DNA of 64,000 nucleotides from Actinomycetaceae bacterium MB13-C1-2 (GTDB taxonomy: Bacteria; Actinomycetota; Actinomycetes; Actinomycetales; Actinomycetaceae), in assembly GCA_035621235.1 (NCBI GenBank), contig CP141731.1, positions 1,488,001-1,552,000 on the forward strand. The letters are read 5' to 3'. The translations under genes and the position numbers were made by a program. Every line of letters starts with the position of its first letter. Within the stretch, counting starts at the first letter, position 1. Below, in pieces: positions 18,215 to 26,174 of the stretch. The notes under the pieces were generated by a model. It had not been told where the DNA came from and ran no database searches. It was given only the letters and a program-made list of their open reading frames with translations.

Positions 18215-18481
18215 AGAACCGGCTCAGCCGGACCAAGATCTTTGAACGTGGGCATGACAGCCTTCCACGCCGCCATCGACAGAGCCGTCCCTGCGGCGCG
18301 TTCATCGCAAAACGGTTTAGGACAACGTGGTAACCTTTCTCGCAGCGTTGAGAGGTGAACGCCCGCCGGTACCTTCTTGTCACAACACGCGTACTTGTCC
18401 TCCAAGCTCAACCGTAGTAGAGAATTCGACACAGAAACATAGTGATGGTTCAGTTTCATGCGCAATCTACTACCAATGGGG
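18215..18481. other. Gap of about 270 nt with no supported gene
   Basis: Only short frames are found, on either strand, and none has a family motif I recognise. A short CCGG inverted repeat at 18219-18231 follows the resolvase-like gene but has no T tract. TATGCT at 18482-18487 ends 7 nt before the next ATG and looks like a -10 box for a leaderless transcript. Confidence 0.4.
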
Positions 18482-18494
18482 TATGCTTGGCTCT

Positions 18495-19295
18495 ATGATT
18501 GATCAAGAGCATTTCTGCGACAGGGTTGATACCAGCGTTCTCGCTGGGATCGCTTGGGCTTACCGCTCTGCGTCTAGTCGCTTAGCAGAGGACTTTTCAG
18601 AACCGGCTGGGTACAACGCGACTTGCGCCGGGGTTCTTCTTCGCGCACTCTTTGAGGATCGCCTGGACAGAGTGTTTTCGTGCGGGAAATATGCAGTGGA
18701 TTTAGGTCAGTCTGGTGATTCAGGGCTCGATTTTCTATTTGCGGAATTGACTCCCGGTGAGATTTCCACTTTCCCTCAGATTTCGCCTGGAGTTGTCTCT
18801 AGGTTTAACTTGAACGGAAGCGCAGGCTGGCGCGTCGAAGACGTTCGTTGGCTCCTTGCCTCGGCACGTCCGGGTGAAGTGAATACCATTGAGTGGGCGA
18901 GAAAAAGCGAGACAAAGCAGTTGGTTGCTCGGCAACTTGGCAAGAGCAAAGACAACCCGTCACTGTTTGATTCGTTTGGTGATGATTCAGTCCATGAAGG
19001 ACTCTTTGTTGCGAATGGACTACCAATCGACTTTGACACTCTTGTTGTCGGGTATTCGCTTGATCTCATCACTCTTAAACAAGAGCTTGTAGTCGGACAG
19101 TCGCAGTGGAATCCGGATGGCGCGTCTGCGTGGTATTGGACCGTTGACCTCCTTGAAGATCAGACACCAGGTGAAGCCCATGGAGAGTTCTTTGCGCCTT
19201 CACTCGTTCAGCCCGATGAGGTTCCAGATGCTCCAGTCAAGCTCCGTCGTCCAGCCGAGTCGGAAGACGACAAGAAGGCCGGAGGGTTGCGGTGA
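18495..19295 (+). CDS. Unrecognised protein coupled to an XRE-ImmA/IrrE gene
   Basis: About 266 residues from the ATG at 18495. I found no ribosome-binding site, but the TATGCT 7 nt upstream would suit leaderless transcription, common in actinobacteria. I do not recognise the family. The N-terminus is mainly helical (VLAGIAWAYRSASSRLAEDF), the middle has mixed strands, and the C-terminus is acidic and proline-rich, ending SEDDKKAGGLR. There are no membrane segments. Its stop overlaps the next start by four bases (GTGA), so the product probably works with the HTH-protease; it could be a toxin, a protease target or a sensor. This is a candidate for an undescribed two-gene system. Confidence 0.7.
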   Translation: MIDQEHFCDRVDTSVLAGIAWAYRSASSRLAEDFSEPAGYNATCAGVLLRALFEDRLDRVFSCGKYAVDLGQSGDSGLDFLFAELTPGEISTFPQISPGVVSRFNLNGSAGWRVEDVRWLLASARPGEVNTIEWARKSETKQLVARQLGKSKDNPSLFDSFGDDSVHEGLFVANGLPIDFDTLVVGYSLDLITLKQELVVGQSQWNPDGASAWYWTVDLLEDQTPGEAHGEFFAPSLVQPDEVPDAPVKLRRPAESEDDKKAGGLR

Positions 19296-20446
19296 GTGCG
19301 GGTGACCGACTCACAGCGGTTGCCACATTCTTTGACGGTGCACGACTGACAACGGCGCGACAACTTGCCGGTCTCCGTAAGACTGAGTTGGCAAATGCTA
19401 TCGGGAAAAGCCCAGCGTCTGTGACAGCATGGGAATCCGGAAAGAAGCGCCCATCACCTGCTACGGTTGGCCAATTGTCTCTGGGCTTGGGGGTAGCACC
19501 AGAGTTCTTTACTTCCGGTGGGAGCGATGCGGCACTCCTGTCGACTCCACACTTCAGGTCCCTTCGTTCCACAACTCAACTAGCCAGAGACCAAGCTTCT
19601 GCATACGGAAGAATCGCACTGGAGATTTCAGTCGCGCTGGAGAGACATGTCGAGTTCCCGGAAATTAGCATCCCGTCAATTCCGGTAGATCTGGATCAAG
19701 GAGCCGAGGGCACTCCCGAGGATGCGGCACGAGCGTTGCGGGAGAAGTGGGAACTCGGTGACGGACCTGTGGGACATCTAGTGAGGATTCTGGAAAACCA
19801 TGGAATCTTGGTCGTTTTCAGTCCACCTCAAACTTCGACAGTTGATGCATACTCTTTCGAGTCAAAGGTGCGTCCAGTTGTCGTTCTGAATCCACTTAAG
19901 CGGGACTATTACCGTCAGAGATTCGATGTGGCCCACGAACTTGGTCACTTGGTTATGCACTCCGATTCCGAACCTGGAGGGCGTGTTATTGAGGATGAAG
20001 CCAATAGGTTTGCGGCAGAACTCCTTATGCCAGGCGACCAGATTCGTTCTCTCTTGCCCACGTCGATGGGCAGGGATGCGTGGAGAAAGCTGGCTCGGTT
20101 GAAGGAGGAGTGGGGGGTCAGCATTCAAGCACTCTTATACCGTGCACGCCATCTGGGTAATCTCTCTGATGTCTCGTATCGCAATGCCATGATGTCCTTG
20201 TCTTCACGCGGATGGCGGCGGGATGAGCCTGGGAGAGTTAGGACAATGGAACAGCCGTCTCTTATGCCGCGAGCAGTTGCTCTACTTGACGACGAGGGCG
20301 TCGATTTACCGGTCCTTCTTGAGGAATCATGCGTGCCAGGTGAGCTATTTGACGTTGCTACTGCTCGGGTTCCCGGAGTTGTCGCGTCCGAGCTTACGGA
20401 AGAAGCAAGTCGAAAAGTCGTTTCGCTCTTGCCGCATCTGAAGTGA
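19292..20446 (+). CDS. XRE-type HTH regulator fused to ImmA/IrrE metallopeptidase
   Basis: A 384-residue protein. Residues about 15-75 are an XRE helix-turn-helix (LAGLRKTELANAIGKSPASV). The ImmA/IrrE zinc protease follows (about 150-300), with the active site FDVAHELGHLVMHSD (HExxH) and the third ligand region EDEANRFAAELLMPG. Such fusions repress promoters and cleave a partner repressor or antitoxin on a stress signal, as ImmR/ImmA do in ICEBs1. The start GTG at 19292 overlaps the upstream stop, indicating a coupled pair. The protein may regulate transfer of the element or an associated toxin-like module. Confidence 0.88.
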   Translation: MSAGDRLTAVATFFDGARLTTARQLAGLRKTELANAIGKSPASVTAWESGKKRPSPATVGQLSLGLGVAPEFFTSGGSDAALLSTPHFRSLRSTTQLARDQASAYGRIALEISVALERHVEFPEISIPSIPVDLDQGAEGTPEDAARALREKWELGDGPVGHLVRILENHGILVVFSPPQTSTVDAYSFESKVRPVVVLNPLKRDYYRQRFDVAHELGHLVMHSDSEPGGRVIEDEANRFAAELLMPGDQIRSLLPTSMGRDAWRKLARLKEEWGVSIQALLYRARHLGNLSDVSYRNAMMSLSSRGWRRDEPGRVRTMEQPSLMPRAVALLDDEGVDLPVLLEESCVPGELFDVATARVPGVVASELTEEASRKVVSLLPHLK

Positions 20447-20558
20447 CAATCGGTTCGTCTGTTCCAATTTGTGTTCTCGTTGGATGACTGATTGAGATTG
20501 ACACCCCGGTACTCGGGCGTACCTTGCCAAAGCTACGTGGAACTCCAGGAAAACGGAG

Positions 20559-21194
20559 TCAGCGCTCTAGTCGTACCTGTTGACTTGCCGTCTGACGGTC
20601 GGGTCCGGGAGATCGCATGGTTCCTCCGATTTCGACGATGGCGTCTCGTGCTCCGGTGGGGCTGATGTCGAGTTGTTTGGCGACTTTGGCGAGGCTGAGT
20701 CCGCTCTCGTAGAGTCGTCTGGCTTCCTGTTTGGTTATGGGGGAGAGCTTCTGGTTTCGCATAGCTAAACCGGCCGCGAGGGCGATTTGGGTGATGGTTG
20801 TTCGGTGGATACCGAACTCCTTCGCGATCTCCTTTACAGGCGTCCCTGCGACGTAGGCTTCGATGACCTTTTGACGTAACGGGTAGTTCAAACGAGTTTG
20901 AGGATTTAACGTTTTGTCTCGGACGCGACTTCGAACGTCGCTGCGTGAGACTCTTGAAGGCCGTGTTACTCGGTGTCGTTTTCCGCGTAATACCTGGGAA
21001 ACCAAGGTTTTCAGCGCCTTGGAAGGGTTTGAGAAGCTTCTACTTAGGTCCACAACTAGCAGACCCTTTTGGATACGTTGACGCTGCGGCGAAACGTTGA
21101 AAGGGCGCGGACGCTCATCAGGCGAGTTCAGATTCTTGACTGAACGGCCCGGGGGCCTCAACTCGCCCTGTGTTCTCAACCGAAGCGCCGACAT
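20559..21194 (-). CDS. Helix-turn-helix protein of a recombinase-associated type
   Basis: About 211 residues from the ATG at 21194, giving the N-terminus MSALRLRTQGELRPPGRSV followed by KNLNSPDERPRP. I recall this stretch from HTH genes beside actinobacterial recombinases. Two helix-turn-helix segments follow: VIEAYVAGTPVKEIAKEFGI and ARRLYESGLSLAKVAKQLDI, both like recombinase or transposase HTH domains. An upstream extension of the frame is possible but lacks support. It is divergent from the lincosamide resistance gene, with only about 60 nt between the starts, so the two promoters must overlap. It is probably DNA-binding; the exact role is unknown. Confidence 0.65.
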   Translation of the reverse strand: MSALRLRTQGELRPPGRSVKNLNSPDERPRPFNVSPQRQRIQKGLLVVDLSRSFSNPSKALKTLVSQVLRGKRHRVTRPSRVSRSDVRSRVRDKTLNPQTRLNYPLRQKVIEAYVAGTPVKEIAKEFGIHRTTITQIALAAGLAMRNQKLSPITKQEARRLYESGLSLAKVAKQLDISPTGARDAIVEIGGTMRSPGPDRQTASQQVRLER

Positions 21195-21254
21195 GGAAGG
21201 TCGGTCGCCTCGGCGGGGGCGGCAAGGTAACGTCAGAGGTGGGAGCAGGCCACT

Positions 21255-21737
21255 GTGAACGATATTGCGACAGAGGGTGCGCTGCTTGCCACTTTGGAGT
21301 TCTTCGAACGCCTCGGCGTGCCCTGCTGGTTGGATGGCGGCTGGGGTGTCGATGTGCTCACGGGCAGGCCCAACCGAGAACACAGGGATATCGACATCGA
21401 TTTTGACGCGGCGCATACGGAACGGGTGGTCTCAGAACTCGAAGCCGCGGGTTACGTCATCGTGGTGGATTGGATGCCGTCTCGAATGGAACTGAGGCAC
21501 GACCGGTACGGATACTTGGACATTCACCCCATTAACTTCAACGCAGATGGCTCGATTACCCAGGCTGATCCAAACGGTGGAGAATACACGTTCCAGAAGG
21601 AATGGTTCTCATCAGCGGAGTACAAGGGCCAGCAGATTCCTTGCATCTCTAGGGAAGCGCAGATGCTGTTCCATTCGGGCTATGAGCTGACAGATAAGGA
21701 CTATTTCGACATCGAGAACCTGAAATCGATCCAATGA
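21255..21737 (+). CDS. lnu: Lincosamide nucleotidyltransferase, Lnu(A)/Lnu(C) type
   Basis: A 160-residue protein, the same length as the Lnu(A)/LinA family. It shares the conserved blocks WLDGGWGVDVLTG, REHRDIDIDFD, WMPSRMEL, YGYLDIHPIN, GSITQA, IPCISREAQMLFHSGYEL and DIENLKSI. The DxD-type pair in RDIDIDFD is the metal-binding site of nucleotidyltransferases. The enzyme adenylylates lincomycin and clindamycin, inactivating them. The start is GTG 21255. It lies 27 nt upstream of a Vat/CatB-like acetyltransferase, so the two form a small resistance operon on the mobile region. The Lnu family is clear, but the exact subclass would need a database comparison. Confidence 0.9.
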   Translation: MNDIATEGALLATLEFFERLGVPCWLDGGWGVDVLTGRPNREHRDIDIDFDAAHTERVVSELEAAGYVIVVDWMPSRMELRHDRYGYLDIHPINFNADGSITQADPNGGEYTFQKEWFSSAEYKGQQIPCISREAQMLFHSGYELTDKDYFDIENLKSIQ

Positions 21738-21764
21738 CTGACGCGAGCTTGTGAGGAGATTCTG

Positions 21765-22403
21765 GTGGATGTACCTGATCCAGATCGGTCCAACCCGACG
21801 ACTCGGGTGGATCTCATGAATGTTGTTTTCTTGAAGAATGAGGTCATTTCAGGGTTCATTGAGGTTGGTGACTATACGTATGCCGATTCTGGGGGTGATC
21901 CGACACCGTTTGAGCGGCGCTGCGTGAGGTACTTGTATGGGCCCCAGCGGTTGCGGATCGGTAAGTTCACGGCTATCGCACCTGGTGTTCAGATCCTCAT
22001 GCCTGGTGGCAACCATCCGATGATTGGGCCGTCTACCTACCCGTTCACTATGTTTGGCGGAGACTGGGGTGAGGCCACGTTGGAAACCTTCTTGGCGATA
22101 GAACAACCCGGGGACACGGTCATCGGCAATGACGTGTGGATCGGGCGTGACGCAATGATCCTGCCCGGGGCATCCATTGGAGATGGCGCTGTGATTGGTG
22201 CCGGTAGCGTTGTTACCCGCGGTGTTGGTCCGTATGAGGTTGTCGCGGGCAACCCCGCCAGACGGATCCGGACCCGTTACTCAGATGATGCGATTGCCCT
22301 CCTGCAAGAGATCGCGTGGTGGGACTGGCCTATCGACAAGATCACCCGCAACGTTGCTGTGATCATGGGCGGGACGCCCGCCGATCTAGCGGCGTGTTTT
22401 TAG
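21765..22403 (+). CDS. Vat/CatB-family xenobiotic acetyltransferase (left-handed beta-helix)
   Basis: A 212-residue hexapeptide-repeat acyltransferase: [33 protein letters not shown], the catalytic-type region GGNHPM with a histidine, [12 protein letters not shown], then [20 protein letters not shown] and [16 protein letters not shown]. This architecture is shared by streptogramin A acetyltransferases (Vat) and type B chloramphenicol acetyltransferases (CatB). The NHPM..STYPF layout is closer to Vat, but substrate cannot be settled by eye. The GTG at 21765 has GAGGAG upstream. It sits directly after lnu, suggesting combined resistance to lincosamides and streptogramin A or a related drug. Confidence 0.85.
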   Translation: MDVPDPDRSNPTTRVDLMNVVFLKNEVISGFIEVGDYTYADSGGDPTPFERRCVRYLYGPQRLRIGKFTAIAPGVQILMPGGNHPMIGPSTYPFTMFGGDWGEATLETFLAIEQPGDTVIGNDVWIGRDAMILPGASIGDGAVIGAGSVVTRGVGPYEVVAGNPARRIRTRYSDDAIALLQEIAWWDWPIDKITRNVAVIMGGTPADLAACF

Positions 22404-22433
22404 CGAAAGGCATCTTCGTTCCTTGCGGCGAAC

Positions 22434-22769
22434 TTAGGTTGCCGGTTCGTCTTTGAACCGAATCTCTATCGTGCCGTTGACGCTGACTGTGGCTTCCTCG
22501 ACGAGGGTGTTCCACGCCTGGGGCGTGTAAGCCACGGGCGGCTGGGTCTGTAGGTAGTCGCGCAATTGGCGGGCTTGGCGGCTGCGGGTTTCCTGCCCCC
22601 GGATGGCTTCAGCTACTTGTTGGCGTTCAGCGTCTACCTTCTGGTATTTGTTTTCGAGGGTGGCGTAGTCGGCGTCGTACTGGTCAGGGCCCATGACAGC
22701 GTGCGCGCCTTCGGCAATCAGCGTGTTCACGCGGGCATTCAAGTCCAACCCCCAAGTACCTGCTTGCGG
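22434..22769 (-). pseudogene. C-terminal remnant of a large serine recombinase
   Basis: About 104-111 residues remain: VNTLIAEGAHAVMGPDQYD, a coiled-coil-like stretch, then the typical tail TPQAWNTLVEEATVSVNGTI and EIRFKDE. This is the end of a recombinase-family (serine integrase) protein; the catalytic and zinc-ribbon domains are missing. Reading upstream in the same frame meets the stop codon of the glycosidase gene within eight codons, so the 5' part was lost exactly at that junction. It marks the right boundary of the mobile region. It is not expected to be functional. Confidence 0.8.
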
Positions 22770-24698
22770 CTAAGGTCGGCCCTGGCCGGCATTAGCCGCC
22801 ACAGCGTTGTTGATCTGTCGCAACTCTGACAGCGGCATCTTCACGACTCGCCGATCATAGGTGACCAGTCCGTTGAGTTCCTCTTCCACGTCGCTCAGTT
22901 GTGTATAGACCAGCGCGCCCAGGCCACGGCGGAGTGCTGGTCTCAGCTGCCGATGCAGTTTCTCAAAACCGCGCGCGAACTCGCGCTGGTTCTTGAAGTT
23001 GACGTAGCCAAATAAAGCGTCACTCCGGTGGTGGTCCGGTACGGGTAGTCCTAGGCCACCATACTCAGTGAGTGCCAGCACTCGTGAATCTCGCACTCCA
23101 AGTCCCACAAACACTGGAGGGCGCATGTAGACATGCACTGAGCGCAGGTCGCCTGCACCCTGGTCAAACCATCCCGAAGCGTGATCGATTGGTCGGCTGG
23201 GGTCTAGCTCCCGCAGGCGCTCAGTGTTAGCGACAGCGTCGAACTGCCCCCATCCCTCGTTGAATGGAACCCATAGGGCCAAAGAGGGCACCGAACGCAA
23301 ATGCGCGACCATCCGCGCCAATTCCTCGCGGTATTGGGCTAAACCTTCTGGATCCTGCCTGCCCAGGAGAGCGCCCGGTTTGTCCCGCAAGGGATAAGGC
23401 AAGACGACGCGAGACTTTAGGAGGAAATCGCGCGGAGGCCGCCCACCATTGACGGCATCTTGCCATACCAGGATTCCGAGGCGGTCACAGTGGTGGTACC
23501 AGCGCAGCGGTTCGATTTTGATGTGTTTTCGCAGCATGTTGTATCCCGCCGCCTTGGCAAACTGAATGTCCCACTTCAGGGCGGCGTCGGACGGCGCGGT
23601 GTATCCACCGTCTGGCCAGTACCCTTGGTCCAGTAGACCAATCACGAATTGTGGTTTCCCATTTAGCAGGAGCGCAGGCTTGCCGTCGGCACGTTCCCCG
23701 ACGCCGAGTGTTCTGAGCGCAAAGTAGGAATAGACGGTGTCCGTGCCTTCGAGGGAGGTCAGGGTAAGTTCAACTGGGTAAAGCCAAGGGTGTTCTGGCG
23801 TCCAGTTCTCTGGCGAGGGAACACTGAGCTCAGTCGGCACACCGATGGGCACCTCGGCCTCCAGTAGCGGATCAAGAACTGGGGATCCCGCCATGAAAGC
23901 CGCGCCAAGAACAGGGCTACCAACTTTGAGGCCGACAGTCTGATCTTCAGATCCGGGAGCACTGATTGTGAGGGTCACTGAGTCGAGGGTAGGCTCCCAC
24001 AGCAGGTCGGCAATGTGATGCACAGGGACCACTTCGATCCAGACCGTTTGCCAGATTCCCGACTGCGGCGTGTACCAGATGCCGCCGGGATTACTGGACT
24101 GTTTACCGCGGCTGAAGTATGAGGTGTCCGTGACATCCCGAACCGAGACAACAAGAGTGTTGGGCGCGCCGTCGAGGTTGACCTCGTCCGTTATATCCAG
24201 CGAGAACGGAAGATACCCGCCGACGTTTCCGCCGACGTAGGTTCCGTTCACGGCGACGTAGCACGACTGATCGACAGCGCCGAAATGAAGTAGGACGCGG
24301 TCGGTGGGTCCCGCCAAGACTGTGAACTGGCGCCGATACCACAGGGTTTCGTCTGGCGAGAGCTTTCTGCTGACTCCAGAGAGGGGGAATTCGGGCGAGA
24401 ACGGCACCAAAATCCGCCCTTCGTCGGCACCTTCTTCCCACCGTGCGGCTCGAGACGACGCGTCCTGCGAAAGAAACTGCGGGGGCAACTCCGTTGGATC
24501 ATCGACGAAGCTAGGGTTGTCGGCTGCCCCGGGGTCTTGGATGTCTCCTCGCAGTGGCGTGACGGCGTATTCCCACCAGCCGTTGAGGTTCTGCCAGGAC
24601 TGGCGCTCCATTTGTGGCCGCGGGTACTCCTGCAGTGGCACGAAGTCCTTGTCGCAAGAGGCGCTAAGGAGGTCCTCGCCCCACCTAGTGAGTAGCAT
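22770..24698 (-). CDS. Glycoside hydrolase family 2 enzyme (beta-galactosidase-like)
   Basis: About 642 residues from the ATG at 24698 (an upstream TTG at 24731 is less likely). It shows the GH2 order: a jelly-roll N-domain with WQNLNGWWEYAVTP and GVSRKLSPDETLWYRRQF, an immunoglobulin-like domain, then the TIM barrel with AAGYNMLRKHIKIEP, the acid/base glutamate in WVPFNEGWGQFD (nt about 23250) and the nucleophile glutamate in ALTEYGGLG (nt about 23065). There is no signal peptide, so it is probably cytoplasmic, acting on sugars brought in by the adjacent transporter, whose end it overlaps by 14 nt. The substrate is not determined; beta-galactoside and beta-glucuronide are both possible. Confidence 0.88.
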   Translation of the reverse strand: MLLTRWGEDLLSASCDKDFVPLQEYPRPQMERQSWQNLNGWWEYAVTPLRGDIQDPGAADNPSFVDDPTELPPQFLSQDASSRAARWEEGADEGRILVPFSPEFPLSGVSRKLSPDETLWYRRQFTVLAGPTDRVLLHFGAVDQSCYVAVNGTYVGGNVGGYLPFSLDITDEVNLDGAPNTLVVSVRDVTDTSYFSRGKQSSNPGGIWYTPQSGIWQTVWIEVVPVHHIADLLWEPTLDSVTLTISAPGSEDQTVGLKVGSPVLGAAFMAGSPVLDPLLEAEVPIGVPTELSVPSPENWTPEHPWLYPVELTLTSLEGTDTVYSYFALRTLGVGERADGKPALLLNGKPQFVIGLLDQGYWPDGGYTAPSDAALKWDIQFAKAAGYNMLRKHIKIEPLRWYHHCDRLGILVWQDAVNGGRPPRDFLLKSRVVLPYPLRDKPGALLGRQDPEGLAQYREELARMVAHLRSVPSLALWVPFNEGWGQFDAVANTERLRELDPSRPIDHASGWFDQGAGDLRSVHVYMRPPVFVGLGVRDSRVLALTEYGGLGLPVPDHHRSDALFGYVNFKNQREFARGFEKLHRQLRPALRRGLGALVYTQLSDVEEELNGLVTYDRRVVKMPLSELRQINNAVAANAGQGRP

Positions 24699-25971
24699 CT
24701 GGTCGCACCGTTCTGCGTTGCAACAGAGCAACTGGGATGATGACCATGCTTGCCGTGATTGCGGCAGCCAAGAAGATCCACGGCGTGGGAACCTGTTTGG
24801 TGACTCCGAGGTCCACGTAAGTTTCCCCGGCTCCTGAGATCACCGTTGCTCCAATGAACGGTCCAATCCACATGGGAATCAGGACCACAGCGATCATGCG
24901 TAGGCCCTGAACCATTCCTACATGCCTCTTGGGTGTTGCGTCGCGCACTCCGGCAGCTGCCGCCGCGATGGCTAGCATCATTCCTGAGAAGACCAGTGTT
25001 CCACCAATGATTACAGGAATCATTGTTCGGGCAAACAACATGACAACGTATCCGACGACCATCACAGCAGTGGCCGGAACGATGGACCGAACCTTGCCGA
25101 ACCGATCAATTGCGCGTCCGCCCAGAATCGAAATGATCGACGAGAAAAGAATTACCGCAGCAAGGATGATGGGGTACGAGTCCAGCTGTAGTCGCTTTTG
25201 GATATAGATGATGATGTACGGCATGAATATTTGAACGCTACTAGCAATAATGGCCCAGGTAGCCAGCAGGATGTAAAGTTCAGGGTGCTTCCGGGCTGTG
25301 CTGGGCCGCAGTCCGTAGACCAGCGAACTGAAGAAGGGCTCATCGCTCTTTTGGATCGTGGGAGCATCTGGGGCCAGCCACCAAGCCGAGAGGCCAACAA
25401 GGACTGTCACCCCTCCAACGATTAGGAAAAACAACGACCAGTTCCCGCTCTGGGTGAGCCCATCCAAGGCTCCGAAGACAATAAGCATCGCCAGCAGGGG
25501 CAGAATTTGCAGAACTGCGTCGACTCGGCCGCGGTTTCCCTTATTCGTTGAGTCAGTTACCCAGGCCGTGAAAGCCGCATCATTTGCGCCAGCGCCAAAC
25601 AAGGACATTACGCAGTCCAGGATAATGATGGCCAGGACTGCTCCCGTCCAAACTTTTGCTCCCTCTGGGTCTCCTTGGACCATGCCGAACATGGCGGTAA
25701 CGATTCCCCACGCCAGATACCCGAATGCTATGAATGGGCGTCTGGTACCCGCCTTGTCACTCCATACGCCCACCAGCATGGTGGCAATTGTGGCTGTGAG
25801 TGCCGAGGATGCGACCATTGCTGCAATCACGTGTGGAGAGTCCGTGATGGTGTCGTAAACAAACACGTTCAGATACATGTTCTCTACGGTCCAGGCCAGC
25901 TGGCCCACCAGTCCCAAGATGACGGCACTCGCCATGAAACGCGCGGAGATAGGTGTTAGCTCACGATTCAC
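24685..25971 (-). CDS. MFS sugar transporter
   Basis: A 428-residue membrane protein with about 12 hydrophobic segments (examples: FMASAVILGLVGQLAWTVEN, AFGYLAWGIVTAMFG, VILFSSIISILGGRAIDRFG, IVPATAVMVVGYVVMLF). The charged motif VGVWSDKAGTRRPFIAFGY between segments 2 and 3 is the MFS/GPH loop motif. It starts at GTG 25971 with GAGGAG upstream. It overlaps the downstream glycosidase, so it probably imports the glycoside that the enzyme hydrolyses. It is divergent from the DUF2804 gene. Confidence 0.85.
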   Translation of the reverse strand: MNRELTPISARFMASAVILGLVGQLAWTVENMYLNVFVYDTITDSPHVIAAMVASSALTATIATMLVGVWSDKAGTRRPFIAFGYLAWGIVTAMFGMVQGDPEGAKVWTGAVLAIIILDCVMSLFGAGANDAAFTAWVTDSTNKGNRGRVDAVLQILPLLAMLIVFGALDGLTQSGNWSLFFLIVGGVTVLVGLSAWWLAPDAPTIQKSDEPFFSSLVYGLRPSTARKHPELYILLATWAIIASSVQIFMPYIIIYIQKRLQLDSYPIILAAVILFSSIISILGGRAIDRFGKVRSIVPATAVMVVGYVVMLFARTMIPVIIGGTLVFSGMMLAIAAAAAGVRDATPKRHVGMVQGLRMIAVVLIPMWIGPFIGATVISGAGETYVDLGVTKQVPTPWIFLAAAITASMVIIPVALLQRRTVRPDATH

Positions 25972-26020
25972 TCAAGCTCCTCAGCGATTTTGCATGCAGC
26001 ACTGCGCGTGTGAGCCGAGT

Positions 26021-26037
26021 ATAACTGGTCTGGTTAT
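26021..26037. promoter_or_regulatory. Putative operator between the divergent sugar genes
   Basis: ATAACTGGTCTGGTTAT is an imperfect 17-bp inverted repeat with 5-bp perfect arms ATAAC/GTTAT. It sits about 50 nt upstream of the transporter GTG and about 140 nt from the DUF2804 ATG. The size and place suit a dimeric repressor; the regulator is not in the window. Confidence 0.4.
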
Positions 26038-26174
26038 CTCCCTGACGTCACAGCACTTTCCGTCGTGGCGGCCAATGCTCGCTGCTGTTTTGCAGCTCCC
26101 TCATGGCTGCAGCTACGAAGGCGCCCGGGCTTAACTAGACACCACGGGTGGACGCCGAAGAGTAAGCTGTTGCG

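Noticed and set aside
18219-18231. CCGG inverted repeat as terminator of the resolvase-like gene
   Set aside because: The stem is only four base pairs and no T tract follows.
18211-18465. 84-codon minus-strand frame in the gap after the resolvase-like gene
   Set aside because: It has a plausible length but no ribosome-binding site, no family similarity I recognise, and overlaps other short frames.
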